Shown: positions 25,148 to 36,356, counted from the stretch's first letter. The stretch: DNA of 64,000 nucleotides from Sipunculus nudus (GCA_026874595.1 CM049320.1:33326214-33390213); one strand, 5' to 3'. Translations and numbers: made by a program. Notes: generated by a model from the sequence alone, not told the origin.

Positions 25148-25494
25148 AAGAAAAATAAAGATGGTCTATAAAATAAGTAATTGTGAACATCCCTGCCCTA
25201 TGACCTTGGCCTTTTGCCCATATATCAACTGGATTCTTTCTAAATGATGGGTAACTACTGACCACTTAAATCTGGTGTAATTACTTGGCAACCAATGGGT
25301 GAATAACTTTAACCTGCAACCTTTAACCTGCTGACCAGCTGACCCCAAAATCAATAAGTTATTTATTCAAGCAAAAAGACCCATAAATATGAAGTTTGAG
25401 TCAAACTGAGTGATGCATAGATGTGGCATATGTGAAAGACTGAAGGTCTGGGTTGATCAGTTACACTTGAAATATGCTCACAAGCATTTAGAAC

Positions 25495-26110
25495 AATTAA
25501 ATATTGTGACCTTGACCTTTGACTTTTTGACCTCAACATCAATAGGCTTCTTCCCGTATTGGTAGGTAAGCCATATATGACAGATGGAAGGTACAGATTG
25601 AAAAATTTTCCTGAAAATGACTCCACGCAAGAAGTGGGTGCTGTGAACTTGACCTTTGACCTCAAAATCAACAGGTCTTTTCCCCTGTTGGCAGAGAAGC
25701 GATATCAGTGCTGGAAGGTTTGGAATAAAAAGTCTAGCTTGAAATGTGTCCACTACCTTTTCAAAGAAGTGGATCCTGTGACCCTGACCTTTGACCTTGT
25801 GACCTCAAAATCTATAGGATTCTTCTCCAACTTAGTAGGTGAGCTATATGTGAAAGATCAAAGAATTGGGATGAAAGGGTTGGCTTAAAATGCATCCACA
25901 GGCTTTTCAAAGAAGAGGCTCCTGTGACCTTGACCTTTGACCTTTTGACCTTAAAAAAATTATGGTTATTCCCCTGTTGGTAGGTGAGCTGTATGTGAAA
26001 GATGGAAGGTTTGGGATGAAAATTTTGTCTCAAAGAGTTATTTCTGGGGGGTGCAAACACATCCCGTAACTTCGAGAATATAGGTCGCAGTGACCTAATT
26101 TCAGGTTTGC
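25495..26110 (+). repeat. Diverged nuclear-receptor-site repeats, part of the M1 element
   Basis: TGACCTTGACCTTTGAC-type clusters occur at about 25507, 25649, 25779 and 25926, set in a ~145-bp spaced module also carrying TTGGTAGGTGAGCTATATGT. They are related to the 290-bp array but clearly older. They probably represent the M1 element body that the nested element split. Confidence 0.7.
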
Positions 26111-26189
26111 AAGGAGATCTTTTTATAACCCCTGAGACTGCATAGGGTTCATGGCCCTAGCCCCTACAGTTACGATTTGTGCCCTGCTA

Positions 26190-26252
26190 ACGGACGGACG
26201 GACGGCCGGACGGACGGCCGGCCGGACGGCCGGACGGACAGACGGAAGGACA
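26190..26252. repeat. (CGGA)n / (CGGC)n tetranucleotide tract
   Basis: Degenerate CGGA/CGGC units next to the right end of M1 copy 1. The same composition (GTCCGTCC) follows the corresponding end at 39477 and 56817, so it belongs to the element. Confidence 0.85.
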
Positions 26253-26427
26253 CCGGACAAAGACCCATCGCTATAGCCCAGCATGACTGAAAGTCAGCTG
26301 AGCTAAAAACAAAGACATATAAAGACATGAAATACACGTGCACCAGCTGGAAAAGTACTTTTTTTACTGTACAATCGTGTATCTGATGTAATAGAGCTTC
26401 TATTGAAAACATGTAGGATGGCATGTA

Positions 26428-27731
26428 CACTCTAAGAAAAAATGGGTTCTTGATGGTCATTATAAGGACCCGAATGTGATTCTGGATAGAAGCATGGTTC
26501 TTTCTGCAACTCTTTTCCCCGTGAATAGGTTTCAGATGGAACCACGAGGTTCGTGTCATGACCATAACTCAAATGAGGTTCTAGCTTGATTCCGGATACC
26601 CAGATATAAAGGACGTGTATGCGCAGGTTTATTTGCAATAATGAAGTCAACGGTCGGGTTGTTTTGGTTGATCGATAAATTAGAAGAGGAAACACAGTAT
26701 ATGAGGTAAGACTGATGTTATATATAATTTAATTCCATGTGCAGAACGTCGTAGTTATATGTCTAGAGATAAACTGTCTAGTGAATAAGGCTCTGTCTAT
26801 GAACGGAGTTACGTTCAGTTAATCTAATCATGGACAAAGTCCCATGATAAACATGCAATTGCGTGCAATAATAGTTGCAGCAAAGTAATAAAAGGTCAAA
26901 GTTACACTAGTCACGTAGAAATAGAAACAGTTCCAGTATTATAAAGGAACAGTCACCAAACAAAAGTGTAAATCGGCATGAGTGACTGAAACTGAACAAA
27001 CTCGATGTTATTTAGTGGACTAAATATTACCAAGCGAAGACTTTACTTAATTCATACATGCATTCCTCTTTGCAGTGACAAGAAACATGCCTTGCTGTTA
27101 AAAGATCGAATGAAAAAGAATTTGACAGGATTTTTTCAATGAAAAGGTAAATTTATATAACGTGTTTTAAAAAATATTCCACAGATATACTTAAACTGTC
27201 ACGTGTCAAGTACCGTTACCGTTATAGTCATTGTATTATCACCTGTATCATAGTCGATGTTTTGACAATTATCATTACGTGTTTGCATGAGAAAGTTGCT
27301 ATACCACACACAGATTATGTTGTTGGTAAACAAACCCTGTTTTCAGAAGTATGATAAATTTTCCATTTGTGCATATGCATCATACTCTCGATAAAAGGGC
27401 AGCTTATTCCCGAGGGTTTCATATTCGCTATAATATCCCATTCGCGAATGTCGCGAAAATAAAACCCTCGCGAACAAAAAGGCAACCACATTATATAAGG
27501 AAACTAAAAATAATTTAAAAGCAAGGTAATAAGTGCAATTAAGAAAATTAAGAATAATTAAGCATTCTATGTTAAAATACCTTTGCGAAAAGTACGTGTT
27601 ACGTGCGAATAGCTATTTTATTCATTAACTGCAGTTCATATGATTTAACAAATTTTTCGTGTCAAAGATATTTCGGTATGCTTGCCAAACATTGTACTGT
27701 TAACAACATGAACATATAAAATACAATCCCC

Positions 27732-27779
<48 letters not shown>

Positions 27780-28444
27780 CCAATTAGCGACTTCACAGAC
27801 CAGAAACGTGGTATGTTAATTAATTCTCAACTGTTGGTAATATATATTTCATCTTTTATTTTACCAAGAAAATTGAAATTCTTGCAGGCAAAACACAACA
27901 CTACGCTGAACGATAACAGGGGAATTTATCTAACTTTAAGAAAACGACTCGGCACTTTGTGAGGTGTTCATCGAACTCTGTATAGCAAATGTTAGTTATA
28001 TCATTTACGTGCATATATTAGCTAATGCTTTTTGTAATTGCTCTTTTTTTTCACAGACTGATCTTTACAACAAAATAAATATGTGTTTTCTTTTTTTAAA
28101 AAGTGTTTTCATTTCTCCTCGAAGGTTTCATCATATTTAAAAGGATGGAGGTAAATATATGATTTCATCTTTGATTCTTGCAGTTACCCACATTCTTTGA
28201 GAAATGCTTTTATATTATTTGCATATATATAAACGCTATCAAATATGTATGGACATATGACGTAATTAATTTACCCCAAACGTATAATAAGACATCCTAG
28301 ACTGTTTGCTTAAATAATACTTCTTTGAGGGTTCTATAATGAACCCTACACATGGGTTCTACAAAGAACCTTTTAAGGTTCCCTTCTCAGTCCACTTTGA
28401 AGAACCCTTTAGGATTCTAGTTGGAACCCTTTCTTCTTAGAGTG
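26428..28444. mobile_element. 2.0-kb DNA transposon with CACTCTAAG termini
   Basis: The left end is CACTCTAAGAAAAAATGGGT; the right end is the complement of CACTCTAAGAAGAAAGGGTT; both are flanked by TA. The subterminal regions repeat GGGTTCTT and GAACCC motifs. The CACT-type terminus suggests an EnSpm/CACTA-like or a TA-target (Tc1/mariner-like) element; the visible ends do not settle which. No transposase is recognisable, so it is likely non-autonomous. A (GA)n microsatellite lies within it. Confidence 0.75.
27735..27778. repeat. (GA)n microsatellite
   Basis: About 21 GA units, uninterrupted. Confidence 0.95.
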
Positions 28445-28446
28445 TA

Positions 28447-29268
28447 AGATGACAGAATCAGATTTATACTGAGCAAAGTGTGACTGAAAGTTTGATATGA
28501 TGGTAGGATACATCTTTAGCACAAAACAAATCTGCGGAAAGGCAAACCTGTATTAATGCCTTTCCGTTGTTAAGGTGAAAAAATATTCCGATCCCTGGTT
28601 CAACAGATTTTAGCGCCTTCTCAAACTTCCAAACACTATGCAATAAAGTATATCAATCATGGAACCAAAGAGTATGTTTAGGCTGATTAAACCTAAACTA
28701 ATGGTGCCTGCAAAACAGCGAATGAATTTTGTCTGTACAACACACGCGGTTCACAACCCAGTAATTACCGTCATCCATCTGGCGGTTACGCATATCGAAT
28801 TTTTTCTAAGAAAATACCCTACATCTCATTTCACCTTCTTGCACAATTATTCTTTCTTTCAAACGGGGTACACTTTGGCTACAAGGTAAATAAACCCTTG
28901 TCAGTTCTCCGGAATAACTTGTTTTCTATAGGACCAGAACGGCTGATATTCGCTCTCAGATATTTGGCTAATCTTACAAGTATTTCGAGTGCTGACACCT
29001 TTTGGTACGTTTATCACCTAAAAAAAGAGGAATTCTGACATTAATGTGACATTTGCTCTTTTCTCTTTGCAAAACATAAATAAACAAAAATAATAATGAA
29101 AAATGTTGGAAAATATCCATATTCATTCTGCCCTAGCTCGCATAATAATAAAGTTGAACTTTAATTGAATTTTATATTCATCATAAATCCCCTAATTGTA
29201 ACCGTTCGATACTGAGTCTACCGTCCAGGCTGATAAGTTAATCCGACCTCACAGTGTCTTTATATATA
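28447..29268. other. No gene recognised
   Basis: Unique-looking DNA between the 2.0-kb element and a SINE. The open frame at 28659-28889 has no domain. Confidence 0.4.
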
Positions 29269-29411
29269 TTGTTACGGGGTGACATAAAAGCGCACCGAAC
29301 TGTCTCGCTAGAGAAGCTTGCTTTTCCAGCGACGCGGTTGGGCCGCCGAATATGTGCGCCACCGACAGGGGTTCGATTCCCGGATCGGCCAAGAATTTTT
29401 CCCCTGAATAA
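29269..29411 (+). repeat. tRNA-like SINE fragment, copy 3 (best preserved)
   Basis: Starts TGTTACGGGGTGACATAAAA, continues through CTGTCTCGCTAGAGAAGC, and ends with a B-box-like GGGTTCGATTCCCGGATCGG, then AATTTTTCCCCTGAATAA. Related copies are at 4224 and 4492. The B box fits a polymerase III origin; I do not see a clean A box or cloverleaf, so this is a SINE rather than a tRNA gene. Confidence 0.65.
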
Positions 29412-29507
29412 TTTGGCTTCGTAACTTTATATATATAGTGCTTATAATGTTGACTAAACAGATGAAACAGATGAACAGTATGTTCACTGTACGCATGAAA
29501 TTAAGCT

Positions 29508-29770
29508 GTATGTCACTGTAGATACAGTCCTGGTATACATTATGCCACTGGAGATAAAGTCCGCGTATACATTTTGTAACTTGAAATAAAGCCCCCATAT
29601 ACAGCATGTCACTGGAGATACAGCCCGGGTATACATTATGCGACTGGAGATAAAGTCAGCGTATACAGTATGTCAATGGAGATACAAGCCGGTATGCAGT
29701 ATGTCTCTGGAAATAAAGTCCGCGTATACAGTATGTCACTTGAGATAATGTCCGCGTATACAGTATGTCA
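29508..29770 (+). repeat. 32-bp satellite, short outlying block
   Basis: About eight diverged copies of the 32-bp unit TATGTCACTGGAGATAAAGT + CCGCGTATACAG. Divergence is higher than in the main block at 30847-34350, as expected for an array edge. Confidence 0.9.
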
Positions 29771-29776
29771 CATACA

Positions 29777-30005
29777 TTAATTAAAAAGCCCTTTACAGCC
29801 GATAAAAAAATTAATAATACTAATTTAACCTAAAATGATTATGAAAGTATCATTCTTATTTCTTGATTTATAAATGAATAGATGAAGACATTAATTACCA
29901 GGCCTTTACAGCCAATAATGATAATAACTTTAATCTCAATAGCAATACTAATTTAACCATCCAAAATATGAAAGTATCATTCTCATTTCTTGCTTTATAA
30001 ATGAA
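29777..30005 (-). repeat. Two-copy repeat, unit about 115 bp
   Basis: The segment with CCTTTACAGCC, ATACTAATTTAACC, ATGAAAGTATCATTCT and CTTTATAAATGAAT-like blocks occurs twice in tandem (29777-29880 and 29890-30005). It lies at the 3' side of the THAP gene. Confidence 0.75.
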
Positions 30006-30134
30006 TGTCATTGCACAGCCTGTCAGGTTTCTGCCCAAGCCCAGCAAGGGTACATTTATTAATTGTCCTGGCTGTATCCGCTCAGCCTCCTCAACCGGCA
30101 TACCTTTCATCAGCTCGTTTATCACTGACCTGTA
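29895..30134 (-). CDS. Possible second exon of the THAP gene
   Basis: A frame of 79 residues begins at a possible acceptor (ACATCTAG, AG at 30136-30135) and joins in phase 0 to the THAP exon ending at 30255. It begins YRSVINELMKGMPVEEAERI and becomes hydrophobic and low-complexity toward its end, where it runs into repeat DNA. A competing acceptor four bases inside (TACAG) gives a different frame that stops after 12 residues. I cannot decide between them from sequence alone; neither tail has a recognised domain. Confidence 0.3.
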   Translation of the reverse strand, partial: YRSVINELMKGMPVEEAERIQPGQLINVPLLGLGRNLTGCAMTFIYKARNENDTFIFWMVKLVLLLRLKLLSLLAVKAW

Positions 30135-30254
30135 CTAGATGTAGCAAGCCATGCCACCATTCCCATATCACAGAAACACATGCCCGTCTATCGCATTACA
30201 GTGCTATGCAGAAACTTTGCTACGTTTACGGGCTTTGTTAGTAATGTTACATAC

Positions 30255-30575
30255 CTGCATTCTTCGTCGCTTTTCTACCAAACTCCTTCTCTTTTCCTTC
30301 GTCTCGCCCAAGTATGCAAATATTGTAGGGACAGCGTCCGGTTTTAGCTTTGCCTGGAACTTCACACCCGTACTTTGAACAATTTTCGGATCACGCAGGT
30401 AGGCGGATCGTTCAAAATGATCCGAACACAACACAGTTGTGTCTGTTGGAGCAAAGCCTTTACGTTTAACACGTTCAATCCATACACGACGTCGTTTCTT
30501 ATCCTTGGGAAAGCGGAAAAAACTTCTCCCTGACCCCTCACCGTTGTTACAGTCCACGGCACAGCAATATGGCAT
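30255..30575 (-). CDS. THAP-type zinc finger protein, first coding exon
   Basis: The exon encodes a complete THAP domain, the C2CH zinc-dependent DNA-binding fold shared by THAP transcription factors and P-element-type transposases. The protein starts MPYCCAVDC; the metal ligands are most likely Cys4 (or Cys5), Cys9, Cys50 and His53 (LCSDHF). Other hallmarks are the FRFPKD segment with its proline (about 23), Trp32, and AVPTIF at residues 81-86, matching the closing AVPTIF-type motif of the family. A basic stretch (KEKRRS, EKRRRMQ) follows. The ATG at 30575 is chosen because THAP domains begin at the initiator Met. The exon ends at a good donor (GTATGT from 30254). The gene sits inside an interruption of a 32-bp satellite array. 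It is probably a small host THAP gene or a domesticated or decayed transposon end; no transposase catalytic domain is visible. Confidence 0.8.
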
Positions 30576-30654
30576 GATGATAATGACTTTTGTCTCACAT
30601 GCGCGGTTCAGACTGACAAGCAGTTAAATGTCCCAGACCATTGTTTCGCTGACA

Positions 30655-30662
30655 TGACGTCA
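30655..30662. promoter_or_regulatory. CRE-like palindrome upstream of the THAP gene
   Basis: TGACGTCA, a full cAMP-response/ATF palindrome, lies 80 bp upstream of the THAP start codon in a locally CpG-containing stretch (30590-30730). The position suits a promoter element. Confidence 0.45.
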
Positions 30663-30846
30663 CACGGCGAGCTTTGACGGAGATGCCCGATTGGGACTTG
30701 CAGCTTTCCGAAGTAGGGTGCGGGCTAATTAGCTCTTTGTTTCTCATTACGTAAGTTACTCCTTAGTGTAAGAGACTGTCTTTGGTCCTTTTAGATGTAT
30801 GTAATTGCAAAAACGCTGTAAAATAAAGCTTTTTTTATCATCTTTA

Positions 30847-33800
30847 AGTCCGCGTATACAGTATATCACTGGAGATAAAGTCCGCCTATACAATATATGT
30901 CACCTGAGATAAAGTCCGCATATACAGTATGTCACTGGAAACAAAGTCCGCGTATACAGTATGTTACTTGAGATAATGTTCGCATATACAGTATGTCACT
31001 GGGGATAAAGTCCCTGTATACAGTGAGTCATGGAGATAAGGTCCGCGTGTACGGTATGTCACTGAGATAAAATCCGGGTGAGCAGTATGTCACTGGAAAT
31101 AAAGTCCGCGTATACAGTATGTCACTTGAGATAATGTCCGAGTATACAGTATGTCAGTGGAGACAAGGTCCGCGTATACAGTATGTCACTTGAGATAAAG
31201 TCCGCCTATACAGAATGTCACTGGAGATAAAGTCCGCCTATACAGTATGTCACTGGAGATAAAGTCCTCGTATACAGTATGTCACTGGAGATAAAGTCTG
31301 CGTATACAGTATGTCACTGGAGATAAAGTCCGCCTATACAGTATGTCACTGGAGATAAAGTCCGCGTATACAGTATGTCACTGGAGATAAAGTCCGCGTA
31401 TACAGTATGTCACTGGAGATAAAGTCCGCGTATACAGAATTTCACTGGAGAAAGTCCGCGTAGACAGTATGTCACTTGAGATAAAGTCCGCCTATACAGA
31501 ATGTCAATGGAGATAAAGTCCGCATATACAGTATGTCACTGGAGTAAAAGTCCTCGTATACAGTATGTCACTGGAAATAAAGTCCGCGTATACAGTATGT
31601 CACTGGAGACAAGGTCCGCGTATACAGTATGTCACTGGAGATAAAGTCCGCGTATACAGTATGTCACTGGAGACAAGGTCCGCGTATACAGTATGTCACT
31701 TGAGATAAAGTCCGCGTATACAGTATGTCACTGGAGACAAGGTCCGCGTATACAGTATGTCACTTGAGATAAAGTCCGCCTATACAGAATGTCACTGGAG
31801 ATAAAGTCCGCGTATACAGTATGTCACTGGAGATAAAGTCCACGTATACAGGATGTCACTGGAGATAAAGTCCTCGTATACAGTATGTCACTGGAAATAA
31901 AGTCCGCGTATACAGTATGTCACTGGAGACAAGGTCCGCGTATACAGTATGTCACTGGAGATAAAGTCCGCGTATACAGTATGTCACTGGAGACAAGGTC
32001 CGCGTATACAGTATGTCACTTGAGATAAAGTCCGCCTATACAGAATGTCATTGGAGATAAAGTCCGCGTATACAGTATGTCACTGGAGATAAAGTCCGTG
32101 TATACAGTATGACACTGGAGATAAAGTCCTCGTATACAGTATGTCACTGGAGATAAAGTCCGCGTATACAGAATTTCACTGGAGAAAGTCCGCGTATACA
32201 GTATGTCACTGGAAATAAAGTCCGCGTATACAGTATGTCACTGGAGACAAGGTCCGCATATACAGTATGTCACTTGAGATAAAGTCTGCCTATACAGAAT
32301 GTCACTGGAGATAAAGTCCACGTATACAGTATGTCACTGGAGATAAAGTCCGCGTATACAGTATGTCACTGGAGATAAAGTCCTCGTATTCAGTATGTCA
32401 CTGGAAATAAAGTCCGCGTATACAGTATGTCACTGGAGACAAGGTCTGCGTATACAGTATGTCACTTGAGATAAAGTCCGCCTATACAGAATGTCACTGG
32501 AGATAAAGTCCGCGTATACAGTATGTCACTGGAGATAAAGTCCGTGTATACAGTATGTCACTGGAGATAAAGTCCTCGTATACAGTATGTCACTGGAGAT
32601 AAAGTTCGCGTATACAGAATTTCACTGGAGAAAGTCCGCGTATACAGTATGTCACTTGAAATAAAGTCCGCGTATACAGTATGTCACTGGAGACAAGGTC
32701 CGCGTATACAGTATGTCACTGGAGATAAAGTCCGCGTATACAGTATGTCACTGGAGACAAGGTCCGCGTATACAGTATGTCACTTGAGATAAAGTCCGCG
32801 TAAACAGTTTGTCACTGGAGATAAAGTCCTTGTATATAGTATGTCACTGGAAATAAAGTCCTCGTATACAGTATGTCACTGGAGACAAGGTCCGCGTATA
32901 CAGTATGTCACTTGAGATAAAGTCCGCGTATACAGTATGTCACTGGAGACAAGGTCCGCGTATACAGTATGTCACTTGAGATAAAGTCCGCCTATACAGA
33001 ATGTCACTGGAGATAAAGTCCGCGTATACAGTATGTCACTGGAGATAAAGTCCGCGTATACAGTATGTCACTGGAGATAAAGTCCTCGTATACAGTATGT
33101 CACTGGAAATAAAGTCCGCGTATACAGTATGTCACTGGAGACAAGGTCATCATATACAGTATGTCACTGGAGATAAAGTCCGCGTATACAGTATGTCACT
33201 GGAGACAAGGTGCGCGTATACAGTATGTCACTTGAGATAAAGTCCGCCTATACAGAATGTCACTGGAGATAAAGTCCGCGTATACAGTATGTCACTGGGG
33301 ATAAAGTCCGCGTATACAGTATGTCACTGGAGATAAAGTCCTAGTATACAGTATGTCACTGGAAATAAAGTCCGCGTATACAGAATTTCACTGGAGAAAG
33401 TCCGCGTATACAGTATGTCACTGGAAATAAAGTCCGCGTATACAGTATGTCACTGGAGACAAGGTCCGCGTATACAGTATGTCACTGGAGATTAAGTCCG
33501 AGTATACAGTATGTCACTGGAGACAAGGTCCGCGTATACAGTATGTCACTTGAGATAAAGTCCGCGTATACAGTATGTCACTGGAGATAAGGTCCGCGTA
33601 TACAGTATGTCACTTGAGATAAAGTCCGCCTATACAGATTGTCACTGGAGATAAAGTCCGCGTATACAGTATGTCACTGGAGATAAAGTCCGCGTATACA
33701 GTATGTCACTGGAAATAAAGTCCGCGTATACAGTATGTCACTGGAGACAAGGTCCACGTATACAGTATGTCACTGGAGATAAAGTCCGCGTATACAGTAT

Positions 33801-34350
33801 GTCACTGGAGACAAGGTCCGTGTATACAGTATGTCACTTGAGATAAAGTCCGCCTATACAGAATGTCACTGGAGATAAAGTCCGCGTATACAGTATGTCA
33901 CTGGAGATAAAGTCCGCGTATACAGTATGTCACTGGAGATAAAGTCCTCGTATACAGTATGTCACTGGAGATAAAGTCCGCGTATACAGAATTTCACTGG
34001 AGAAAGTCCGCGTATACAGTATGTCACTGGAAATAAAGTCCGCGTATACAGTATGTCACTGGAGACAAGGTCCGCGTATACAGTATGTCACTTGAGATAA
34101 AGTCCGCCTATACAGAATGTCACTGGAGATAAAGTCCGCGTATACAGTATGTCACTGGAGATAAAGTCCGCGTATACAGTATGTCACTGGAGATAAAGTC
34201 CGCCTATACAGTATGTCACTTGACATAAAGTCCGCCTATACAGAATTTCACTGGAGATAAAAGTCCCTGTATACTGTGTGTCCTGGAGATAAAGTCCTCG
34301 TATACAGTATGTCACTTGACATAATGTTCGCGTATACAGTGTGTCACCGG
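30847..34350 (+). repeat. 32-bp satellite array, main block (about 109 units)
   Basis: The consensus unit is TATGTCACTGGAGATAAAGT + CCGCGTATACAG (32 bp). Most units differ by one to three bases, and the variants recur in a set order: GGAGACAAGG, TTGAGATAAAG with CCTATACAGAA, two or three consensus units, CCTCG, GGAAATAAAG. This indicates higher-order repeats of about 8-10 units (for example, CCTCG variants at about 31552, 31872, 32128 and 32384 are spaced 320, 256 and 256 bp). A 29-bp deletion variant (TTTCACTGGAGAAAGTCC) recurs near 31438, 32169, 32618, 33386 and 33988. No coding potential was seen. Confidence 0.97.
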
Positions 34351-34481
34351 TCATTGAGAGTGATTGAATTTAACACATGAATAAGCAATATAGTTTTCAC
34401 TTTTACATTCGGCATTGTGATAAACAATCGTAAAGAAATTAAAGTACTTAAGTACACAAGTACAATCATCAATATTTTTCA

Positions 34482-34526
<45 letters not shown>

Positions 34527-35058
34527 TATATATGTGTCTGTGTATATACATAAGGTTACCCATTGACGCGGGGGTGTATTTTATGACGTGCTTGATACTG
34601 CGTACCATCAACTTGTTCCACATTTAAATGTGAAGCAGACGATAGGCGTGCTGCGGGCACTCCGCAGAAAACAAATGGCGCGACCGTTATTGGTTGTCCT
34701 GAGCCTGATAACGACCACAGATTAATAACAGATGATAATCCTCGCTGTCAGGTTAATATGTGACAAACCCACGTCACTGGCGGTTTGTTTCAGGCAAGGT
34801 TTATGTTTACACGGCTACGACGTGTCTGTTTATCATATTAGGGCCCGTACCGTGTAGTTGCGGACGCTTTGAACATCAGCGTGACACCGACTCGCAGCAG
34901 TAACAATATTGACACACACACCAAGATTGTAGCAGCTGTGCTGGGCCAGCAGGTCCTTAGCAGAGATCAGCACAACATCAACTGCTGCTTGGACGACTGA
35001 ACCAGCAAGCGACATGTGAGATATCACCATACGTTAGGGTCGCATTAGAGGATCCAAC
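34351..35058 (+). promoter_or_regulatory. Upstream region and probable promoter of the QSOX-CCN gene
   Basis: After a (AT)n run (34485-34523) the sequence turns more GC- and CpG-rich up to the start codon. An inverted CCAAT box (ATTGGTT) lies near 34690. No TATA box at a convincing position was seen. The transcription start is probably in 34700-35000, but cannot be fixed by eye. Confidence 0.4.
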
Positions 35059-35299
35059 ATGGCTGGCCGCTGGGTGTTGGGTGTAAGCCTGGTCATGGCG
35101 TGCGGCGCCGTGTGGTCAGTTCGGGGGATGGATACTCTGTTCAGCTTCGATGACCCCATCACTCAGCTGACCAGGAATAACTTCACTCGGATTATCCACG
35201 CGTCACCCACGGCCTGGGCGGTGGACTTCTACGCAAGCTGGTGTGGTCACTGTCAGAGGTTCGCCCCTGTGTGGGTCAAACTTGCCTATGACGTACACG
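35059..35299 (+). CDS. QSOX-CCN exon 1: signal peptide and thioredoxin active site
   Basis: Residues 1-80. The start ATG has a strong Kozak context (A at -3, G at +4). Hydrophobic residues 5-20 form a signal peptide; ASWCGHCQRFAP carries the CGHC redox pair at 62-65. The sequon NFT is at 41. It ends in phase 1 at donor GTAAGA. A (CT)n tract begins 15 bp into the intron. Confidence 0.92.
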
Positions 35300-35315
35300 G
35301 TAAGAATCTGAATTC

Positions 35316-35317
35316 TC

Positions 35318-35386
<69 letters not shown>

Positions 35387-35401
35387 TTCTCTCTCTCTCT
35401 G
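35316..35401. repeat. (CT)n tract next to the exon 1 donor
   Basis: About 85 bp of CT with few interruptions, starting 15 bp downstream of the splice donor. In the transcript it is a long CU tract, the kind of sequence polypyrimidine-tract-binding proteins recognise. Confidence 0.95.
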
Positions 35402-35626
35402 AAGTTGTCTGTCTTTCTGTCTGTCACAGATTCCTTCTGTTTCTCTGTCAGGTTGCCCGTCTCTGATTTTTATCTGCCTGTTTATAGCTGTCCGTAGGTT
35501 TACCTGTCCGCTGTCTGGCTTGCTCCTCTCTCTCTTTCTCTGTCTCCAAGACTCTGAGTCTTTCTGTGTCTAATTATTATCTGCCATATAGGCGTGGAAA
35601 TCCCGTGGCAGAGAGGCCACCCCCCT

Positions 35627-35662
35627 ACCCCCCCCCCCCCCAAAAAAAATGGGAGGGGGGGG
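35627..35662. repeat. Poly-C followed by poly-G
   Basis: Runs of about 14 C and about 10 G flank an A-rich spacer (CAAAAAAAATGGGA), a potential hairpin or G-quadruplex. Confidence 0.85.
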
Positions 35663-35870
35663 GGCTAAAGTATAGTCCACCCGCCGTCCACACACACATA
35701 TACATATTTGTGAGACATAAATTTTAATTATGTATAATTAACTGAAATATTTTTATTTTCTTTTAACATTTTATATGGGCCATTGGTCTAAAAATGTAAG
35801 GAAATGTGCCCATTTACAAATGAAATTTTGACATTTTCCACACCGTAGAAGAGGACTGACCCCATCCAAC

Positions 35871-35872
<2 letters not shown>

Positions 35873-35957
<85 letters not shown>
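35873..35957. repeat. (CT)n then (AT)n compound microsatellite
   Basis: About 16 CT units pass directly into about 25 AT units. Confidence 0.95.
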
Positions 35958-35959
<2 letters not shown>

Positions 35960-36199
35960 TTTAAATTGTATATAATATACATCAGATCAAGCTACATAGT
36001 ATCAAATAAGTTCAAGGGAGTATCATATGCGAGCACCATTTCATTTCATGAAAACCGTATATATCTGTATACCTGGTTCAATATCGTCATCAGTCTATAA
36101 CAGAAACAAGAACAAGTTTTTTTTATTTTTTTTTATTTAAAGTAGGTCTAACACATACGTGTATGCATGTAGGTTTCATGTAAGGTTACAAAGGAGTTT

Positions 36200-36205
<6 letters not shown>

Positions 36206-36246
<41 letters not shown>

Positions 36247-36295
36247 ATGTGTAAGGAATCAAACGATTGTAAGCATCGTGTTGATTCCTTACACA

Positions 36296-36356
<61 letters not shown>

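Larger units (their letters stand above)
18803..26308 (-). mobile_element. Large composite repeat element, family M1, copy 1 (with nested insertion)
   Basis: The left end reads AACAAGTGACCCATGGGTCA then CGCTCAGCTG. The right end reads CAGCATGACTGAAAGTCAGC then TGAGCTAAAA, preceded by a CGGA-rich tract. The same two ends, in the opposite orientation, bound 56761-59180, which identifies them as termini of one element family. The interior carries older, diverged copies of a module with TGACCTTGACCTTTGACC clusters (about 25495-26110) and, nested inside, a second element at 20088-25147. No transposase or reverse transcriptase frame is recognisable, so it is non-autonomous or decayed. The exact boundaries are approximate. 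Confidence 0.6.

Noticed and set aside
22147-26060. Many 60-130-residue open frames on both strands containing similar peptides (for example TFDLMTPKSI)
   Set aside because: They translate the 290-bp tandem repeat and its older relatives; frames shift between units, and no start, splice or domain is consistent.
29269-29411. tRNA gene
   Set aside because: Only a B box is clear, and diverged copies occur elsewhere in the window, as for a SINE.
29508-34350. CRISPR array
   Set aside because: The units are contiguous 32-bp repeats with no unique spacers, in a clearly animal genome.
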